A stretch of 64,000 nt of DNA from Phytoactinopolyspora limicola (GTDB lineage Bacteria; Actinomycetota; Actinomycetes; Jiangellales; Jiangellaceae). The DNA lies in the NCBI RefSeq assembly GCF_011320225.1, contig NZ_JAAOEN010000001.1:725652-789651 (forward strand). The letters run 5' to 3'. How positions within the stretch are numbered: the first letter of the stretch is position 1; each line of letters starts with the position of its first letter. Shown here piece by piece: positions 59,926 to 64,000 of the stretch. The notes beneath the pieces were generated by a model, which had not been told where the DNA came from, did not search any database, and saw nothing but the letters and a program-made list of their open reading frames with translations. A program made the translations under genes and the position numbers.

Positions 59926-60620
59926 ACGATTTTCTCGACGCACTGCGGTGGTTGGGTGATTCCGCGCACTGGAGCGGGCCGGACGGCGTACCCACCCGGT
60001 TCGTTGAGCACATGTGGCTGACCAGCATTTCCCTGCTGATCGTCTGTGTGATCGCCATCCCCGTCGGGCTTTGGCTGGGCCATATCGGCCGCGGTGGAAC
60101 GTTGGCGATCAACATCAGCAACGTCGGCCGGGCCGTGCCGACCTTCGCGGTGCTGGTGTTGCTCTTCATGACACCTTTGGGGTTGTCGGACTGGACGGTG
60201 ATCATCGCTCTGGTCGTGTTCGGGCTGCCGCCGGTGCTGACGAATACGTATGTCGGCGTGCGTGAGGTCGACCGCGACGCCGTGGACGCGGCCCGAGGTA
60301 TGGGCATGGACGCGATGCAGGTGATGCGTAAGGTCGAGCTGCCCCTTGCGGTGCCGTTGATCGTCAACGGCGTGCGGCTGGCGGCTGTGCAGATCGTGGC
60401 CACCGCCACAGTGGCCGCCCTGGTGGCCGGCGGCGGCCTGGGCCGGATCATCACCGCAGGTTTCGGCCGGGGCGATCGGCCGCAGATGATCGCCGGAGCC
60501 ATCCTGGTCGCGGCACTCGCCCTGCTGGTGGAGGCGTTGATGGAGTGGTTGCAGCGGCGAGTCGACCCGCTGCGCCGGATTCGTCGTCGCCCATTAACGG
60601 CACGCTCCGCGGCGGTTTGA
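59922..60620 (+). CDS. Glycine-betaine-type ABC permease 2
   Basis: Starting at GTG 59922, this 232-residue protein has five to six helices and the signature 'DAARGMGMDAMQVMRKVELPLAVPLIVNGVRLAAVQIVATATVAALVAGGGLGRII'. It is the OpuCD/OsmY-type partner of permease 1, and the two would form the heterodimeric channel. A substrate-binding lipoprotein gene follows after 204 bases. Confidence 0.92.
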   Translation: MNDFLDALRWLGDSAHWSGPDGVPTRFVEHMWLTSISLLIVCVIAIPVGLWLGHIGRGGTLAINISNVGRAVPTFAVLVLLFMTPLGLSDWTVIIALVVFGLPPVLTNTYVGVREVDRDAVDAARGMGMDAMQVMRKVELPLAVPLIVNGVRLAAVQIVATATVAALVAGGGLGRIITAGFGRGDRPQMIAGAILVAALALLVEALMEWLQRRVDPLRRIRRRPLTARSAAV

Positions 60621-60824
60621 GCCTGACCTGCTGGTCGTCGTTGTGGTAGGCGAGAGCGGAAATCCCGCAAGAGCCGGCCGGAAACGGGATGACCCTGTCG
60701 GTGCCGAGTAGTTGACTGTACGTGTGCGGGCGCTGTGCCGCAGTGGCCGCCGGACACGCGTGACGGTTGAGGTCGTCACGGGACACAGAAGGCGAACACT
60801 AGACGAGAGGTTGGTACAACCACC

Positions 60825-61823
60825 ATGAAACTGCGACGCACTACCACCGTGCTTGCCGCTGGCGCGATGGCCGCGTTGTTGCTCACCGCCTGTGGCGGTG
60901 ACGATGGCGACACCGACGAGACGCCGGGGGCAGACCCAACTGCCGCGCCCGGTGATGACGACACCGGGGACACCGGCGGCTCGCCAGGTTCCTTAACCGT
61001 TGGCGGAGCCACCTTCACCGAGATGGCCATCATGCAGGAGATCTACCGGGCGCTGCTGGAGGACGCGGGCTACGACGTCAACATTCAGCAGGCGGACAAC
61101 CGGGAGATCTACGCCGAGGCGCTGATCGGCGGCGAGATCGACATCGTCCCCGAGTATGCCGCCACCTTCGCCGAGTACCTCAATGTGCAGGAGAACGGTG
61201 CGCAGGCCGCCGAAGACGAGCCGATCGCCACCACCGATGCGGCCGAGACGGTGGAGGCGATGCGTCCGCTGGCCGAGTCCCGCGGCTTGGCGGTCCTCGA
61301 GGCCGCCGAGGCCGCCAGCCAGAACGGCTTCGCGGTGTCGGCCGAGTTCGCGTCCGAGCACGGGGTGCAGAGTCTGTCCGACCTCGCCGACGTGGGCCAG
61401 CCACTATCCTTCGCTACCACCGAGGAATGCCCCGACCGGCCGTTCTGCCAGCCGGGACTGGAAAATGTCTACGGGTTGGAGTTCAGTGAGCTGCTGCCCC
61501 TTGGCTTCGGCAGTCCGCAGACCAAACAGGCGGTCGCCGATGGCACGGCCGAGCTTGGCCTCGTCGGAACCACCGACGGCACTCTCGAAGGTCTAGGTCT
61601 CGTGCTGCTCGATGACGATCAGAACCTCCAGTTGGCGGACAACCTCGTACCGGTGGTGAACGAGGCAACGGCGGCCGACCAGACCGTCGTCGACACCCTC
61701 AATCAGCTTGCCGGGGTGCTCACGACGGAAGATCTGGCCCTGCTCAATGCCCGAGTGGATGCTGAGCGGCTGCTGGCCGAAGACGTCGCGAGGGACTACC
61801 TCGAGGAGAAGGGTCTACTCTGA
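60825..61823 (+). CDS. Glycine-betaine-type substrate-binding lipoprotein (OpuCC/ProX-like)
   Basis: This 332-residue lipoprotein has a lipobox LLTAC with Cys23, an Asp/Gly/Thr linker (24-55) and an OpuAC domain ('LTVGGATFTEMAIMQEIYRALLEDAGYDVNIQQADNREIYAEALIGGEIDIVPEYAATFAEYL', 'NLVPVVNEATAADQTVVDTLNQLAGVLTTEDLALLNARV'). It presents quaternary amines to the permeases encoded upstream, supporting osmoprotection. Its TGA overlaps the candidate CTG start of the next gene. Confidence 0.94.
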   Translation: MKLRRTTTVLAAGAMAALLLTACGGDDGDTDETPGADPTAAPGDDDTGDTGGSPGSLTVGGATFTEMAIMQEIYRALLEDAGYDVNIQQADNREIYAEALIGGEIDIVPEYAATFAEYLNVQENGAQAAEDEPIATTDAAETVEAMRPLAESRGLAVLEAAEAASQNGFAVSAEFASEHGVQSLSDLADVGQPLSFATTEECPDRPFCQPGLENVYGLEFSELLPLGFGSPQTKQAVADGTAELGLVGTTDGTLEGLGLVLLDDDQNLQLADNLVPVVNEATAADQTVVDTLNQLAGVLTTEDLALLNARVDAERLLAEDVARDYLEEKGLL

Positions 61824-62470
61824 ACCCCCTCGACGTACTCGACTGGCGGCGCCAGGTAGCGGCGCTGTATGCCGAGGTCCGGGCTGCCGCAGAGCCGGCT
61901 GTGGGGCATGACACGTGGCGACGCCGGCGGGACGAGCTGTTCCGCCGGCACCCCGCCTCCCCGGTCCCCGCGGAACAGCGGGCCTCCTTCGGTGGCCTCC
62001 ATTACGAGCCATACCGCCCGGACATGAGATTCGAGGCTCCGGTCGACACCGATGTGGAACCACAACGGTTCGAGGTGCCCACTGGTACTGATGGCTTGGT
62101 TCCGTTCTCCCTGGTCGGGCGGGTTCACCTGCCGGTGGGCCGGTTGGACGTGTGGTGGCTGGAGTCCTATGGCGGAGGTGTGTTCGTCCCGATCAAAGAC
62201 GCCTCAGCGGGCTCCTCCACGTATGGCGGTGGCCGATACCTCCTCGACACCGTGAAGGGTGCTGATCTGGGTGGCCATCCGGACGATGGGCTGGTTATCG
62301 ATCTCAACTTCGCGTACAACCCGTCGTGTGCCTATGACGCCGCGTGGGCGTGTCCACTGGCGCCGCCAGGCAACACCGTGCAGGTCGCCATCGGTGCGGG
62401 CGAGCTCGCGCCAGGCTGGTCATCCTCCGGGGTAACCAATCTGGCAGCGGGGAACGCCGGCCCGGGTTGA
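61820..62470 (+). CDS. DUF1684 protein with possible CTG start
   Basis: The DUF1684 homology begins at 'LDWRRQVAALYAEVRAAAEPAVGHDTWRRRRDELFRRHPASPV', upstream of the first ATG/GTG (GTG 61901). The only plausible codon for the full domain is CTG 61820, six bases after AAGGG and overlapping the binding-protein stop. The rest shows the family's 'GYGGGVFVPIKDASAGSSTYGGGRYLLD' and 'DLNFAYNPSCAYDAAWACPLAPPGN' regions. Function unknown; relatives have been suggested to act on nucleotides or to be membrane-associated. The length would be 216 residues. Confidence 0.8.
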   Translation: MNPLDVLDWRRQVAALYAEVRAAAEPAVGHDTWRRRRDELFRRHPASPVPAEQRASFGGLHYEPYRPDMRFEAPVDTDVEPQRFEVPTGTDGLVPFSLVGRVHLPVGRLDVWWLESYGGGVFVPIKDASAGSSTYGGGRYLLDTVKGADLGGHPDDGLVIDLNFAYNPSCAYDAAWACPLAPPGNTVQVAIGAGELAPGWSSSGVTNLAAGNAGPG

Positions 62471-62505
62471 GCAATCGGCGGCGCGGACGCGGTAGCCTCG
62501 CGCTC

Positions 62506-62994
62506 GTGGAGCAGCTGTTCGTGCCACCGGGAGAGAGTTGGCAGCCGGTGTCACGCAAACTCGTCACCGTCCGGTTCATCGTGCTGGCCAGCACACTGGT
62601 GCTCGTCGTGCCCGCCCTCGCCATCGGCTTGTGGTTCGTCATGGGTGGCTGGGCGCTGGTTATCGCGTTGGGTGTCCTTGTGACGTCGGTGGCGTGGGCC
62701 GGTTGGCTCATCCCGCGTATCTGGCGATCATGGGGGTACTCGGAGCGGCAGGACGATCTTCTCGTCACCCACGGGGTGATGTTTCGCAAGCTGACCGTGG
62801 TCCCCTATGGGCGGATGCAGTTCGTCGACGTCAACTCCGGGCCGTTGGATCGCAAGTTCGGACTGGCCACCGTCCAACTGCACACAGCCTCGCCGGCCAC
62901 GGACGCTCGGATACCCGGACTCCCCGCGGACGAGGCGGCCCGGCTGCGGGACCGGCTCTCGGCGCTGGGGGAGGCCAAGGCGGCAGGTCTGTGA
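62506..62994 (+). CDS. Bacterial PH-domain membrane protein (YdbS-like)
   Basis: From GTG 62506 the protein has 162 residues. Two transmembrane helices ('LVTVRFIVLASTLVLVVPALAIGLWFVMGG', 'ALVIALGVLVTSVAWAGWLIP') precede a bPH2 domain ('VTHGVMFRKLTVVPYGRMQFVDVNSGPLDRKFGLATVQLHTASPATDARIPGLP'). Its stop overlaps the start of the next bPH gene (GTGA). YdbS/YdbT pairs protect Bacillus from antimicrobial peptides. Confidence 0.9.
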   Translation: MEQLFVPPGESWQPVSRKLVTVRFIVLASTLVLVVPALAIGLWFVMGGWALVIALGVLVTSVAWAGWLIPRIWRSWGYSERQDDLLVTHGVMFRKLTVVPYGRMQFVDVNSGPLDRKFGLATVQLHTASPATDARIPGLPADEAARLRDRLSALGEAKAAGL

Positions 62995-64000
62995 GTCAGA
63001 CGGTGAACGACGAGACGGCGGAGCGGCGAACCTCCACACCCGAGCATTTCAAGCGGTTACATCCGCTGACGCCGCTGCTTCGCGGCTGGGCGTATCTGGC
63101 CGGTGTGATCGTCATCATGGGCCAGAACGCGCTGCGTGATCCTGGTCCGGTCGGGCTGTACCTGGGGTTGGGGCTAGGCTTCGCGGTTCTAGCCACCATC
63201 GCCGGTGCGGTGTCGTGGTGGTTCACCCGGTATGGGTTCGATGGTGACGCCCTCCGGATCGACTCCGGGGTGTTGATGCGCCGCTCTCGTCGGGTCCGCA
63301 TGGACCGGCTGCAGGCGGTGGACGTCAATCGTCCGCTCGTCGGGCGGCTGCTCGGCGTGTCGGAGCTTCGGATGGAAGTGGCCGGCGGTGGGAAGTCCGA
63401 GGCGCCGCTGCGATACCTGTCCGGTGACGACGCCGTGCGATTGCGCGCCGAGTTGCTGGCTCGGGCAGCCGGCATCGACGCGGACACGCCGGAGGCGCCC
63501 GAGCGAGTTGTCCATCAGGTCAACCTTGACCGGCTGGCGTGGTCCACGGTGCTGTCCGGCGGGTTCGTCTTCGGGGTGCTACTCCTGCTGCTCGTGGCGG
63601 GGGCGATGGTGGTGGTGCCCGGTCCCGCCCGCATCGGCATCCTGACCTCCATGTTGCCGGGGCTCCTGGCGGCCGGCTACGTGGTGTGGACTCAGCTGGG
63701 CCGCAACTTCGGTTTCGTCCTGGCGGAGTCACCCGACGGTTTCCGCATCCGCAAGGGACTACTCGACACCCAGCATCAAACGGTGCCACCCGGCCGGGTG
63801 CAGGGGGTGCTGATCCGCGAGCCGCTGCTTTGGCGGCTCCGCGGCTGGGCTGAGGTGCACGTCGATGTCGCCGGCTACGCGAGCAACACCTCGAGTGATG
63901 CCACCAACCGGACGTCCACGCTACTTCCGGTGGCGCCGCGTGAGGATGCCATGACCATCACCCGCCAGGTGGTCCAGGCCGACCCCGTGGCGGTGGTGCT
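62991..64000 (+). CDS. Bacterial PH-domain membrane protein (YdbT-like), 3' end outside window
   Basis: The GTG at 62991 overlaps the previous stop, and the frame stays open to the window end (at least 336 residues). The N-terminal part has two helices and a first bPH2 domain ('GFDGDALRIDSGVLMRRSRRVRMDRLQAVDVNRPLVGRLLGVSELRMEVAGG'). A second membrane pair ('LSGGFVFGVLLLLLVAGAMVVVPG') follows, then a second bPH2 domain ('GFRIRKGLLDTQHQTVPPGRVQGVLIREPLLWRLRGWAEVHVDVAG'). YdbT usually has about 490 residues. It forms a pair with the gene before it. Confidence 0.9.
   Translation, partial: MSQTVNDETAERRTSTPEHFKRLHPLTPLLRGWAYLAGVIVIMGQNALRDPGPVGLYLGLGLGFAVLATIAGAVSWWFTRYGFDGDALRIDSGVLMRRSRRVRMDRLQAVDVNRPLVGRLLGVSELRMEVAGGGKSEAPLRYLSGDDAVRLRAELLARAAGIDADTPEAPERVVHQVNLDRLAWSTVLSGGFVFGVLLLLLVAGAMVVVPGPARIGILTSMLPGLLAAGYVVWTQLGRNFGFVLAESPDGFRIRKGLLDTQHQTVPPGRVQGVLIREPLLWRLRGWAEVHVDVAGYASNTSSDATNRTSTLLPVAPREDAMTITRQVVQADPVAVV

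Overview
The window is high-GC chromosomal DNA with strong G/C third-position bias, GTG/TTG starts and many 4-base stop/start overlaps. It carries actinobacterial families: SigE-type and ECF42-type sigma factors, an RsbW-like ATPase, FadE5-type acyl-CoA dehydrogenase, a DUF1684 protein, a SEC-C protein and an XRE-MurA fusion. It is best read as an actinomycete (Streptomyces- or Jiangella-like). Genus cannot be fixed from the sequence alone. There is no rRNA and one intact tRNA.

Layout. 1-1.6 kb: 3' part of a sensor kinase gene whose stop codon lies inside a perfect 68-bp palindrome. 1.7-3.5 kb: tRNA-Gly(CCC) followed by a small relic island. An 89-bp duplication of the tRNA 3' half brackets a DUF433/DUF5615 toxin-antitoxin pair and decayed regulator genes; a VapB-like antitoxin gene abuts the far end. 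3.9-5.6 kb: ECF sigma factor, its membrane partner and a truncated acetyltransferase. 5.6-15.4 kb: nucleotidyltransferase-Nudix fusion; ABC transporter plus NarL-type two-component system (module 1); ECF42 sigma with its YCII partner; hydrolase, methyltransferase and YjbR protein. 15.4-20.2 kb: leftward cluster of two MFS exporters around an acetolactate synthase-like enzyme. 20.4-26.7 kb: a second two-component system, a VanY-type peptidase and a second FtsX-type ABC transporter (module 2). 26.67-27.15 kb: a gene-free 481-bp element with perfect 35-bp terminal inverted repeats enclosing four hairpins built on one 12-base motif. 27.8-40.6 kb: META-domain lipoprotein, 1003-residue beta-helix membrane protein, FadE with a palindromic operator, AlkD, ArsR/SRPBCC/VOC cluster, large phosphatase-like membrane protein, glycosyltransferase and arginine deiminase. 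40.8-50.9 kb: SEC-C protein, anti-sigma-like ATPase, flavohemoglobin-like protein, a solitary AAA ATPase bracketed by palindromes and CTAG-rich tracts, drug-type ABC transporter with PadR regulator, Fpg/Nei glycosylase and Aat. 51-57.8 kb: EcsC, GNAT, an alkylation-repair operon (ada-alkA fusion plus ogt) and XRE-MurA. 57.8-64 kb: a 62-bp tandem repeat, a glycine-betaine-type ABC transporter, a DUF1684 protein and two bacterial PH-domain membrane proteins, the last running off the window.

How genes work together. Two independent envelope-sensing modules (two-component system plus MacB/FtsX-like transporter) occur within 20 kb, one next to a D,D-carboxypeptidase-like protein, which suggests cell-envelope or antibiotic stress responses. 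DNA repair is represented by AlkD, Fpg/Nei, Ada-AlkA and Ogt. The most unusual signals are non-coding: the four-hairpin element at 26.7 kb, and a set of near-perfect long palindromes at gene 3' ends (1549, 44400, 45735, 50129), three of which share one core sequence.
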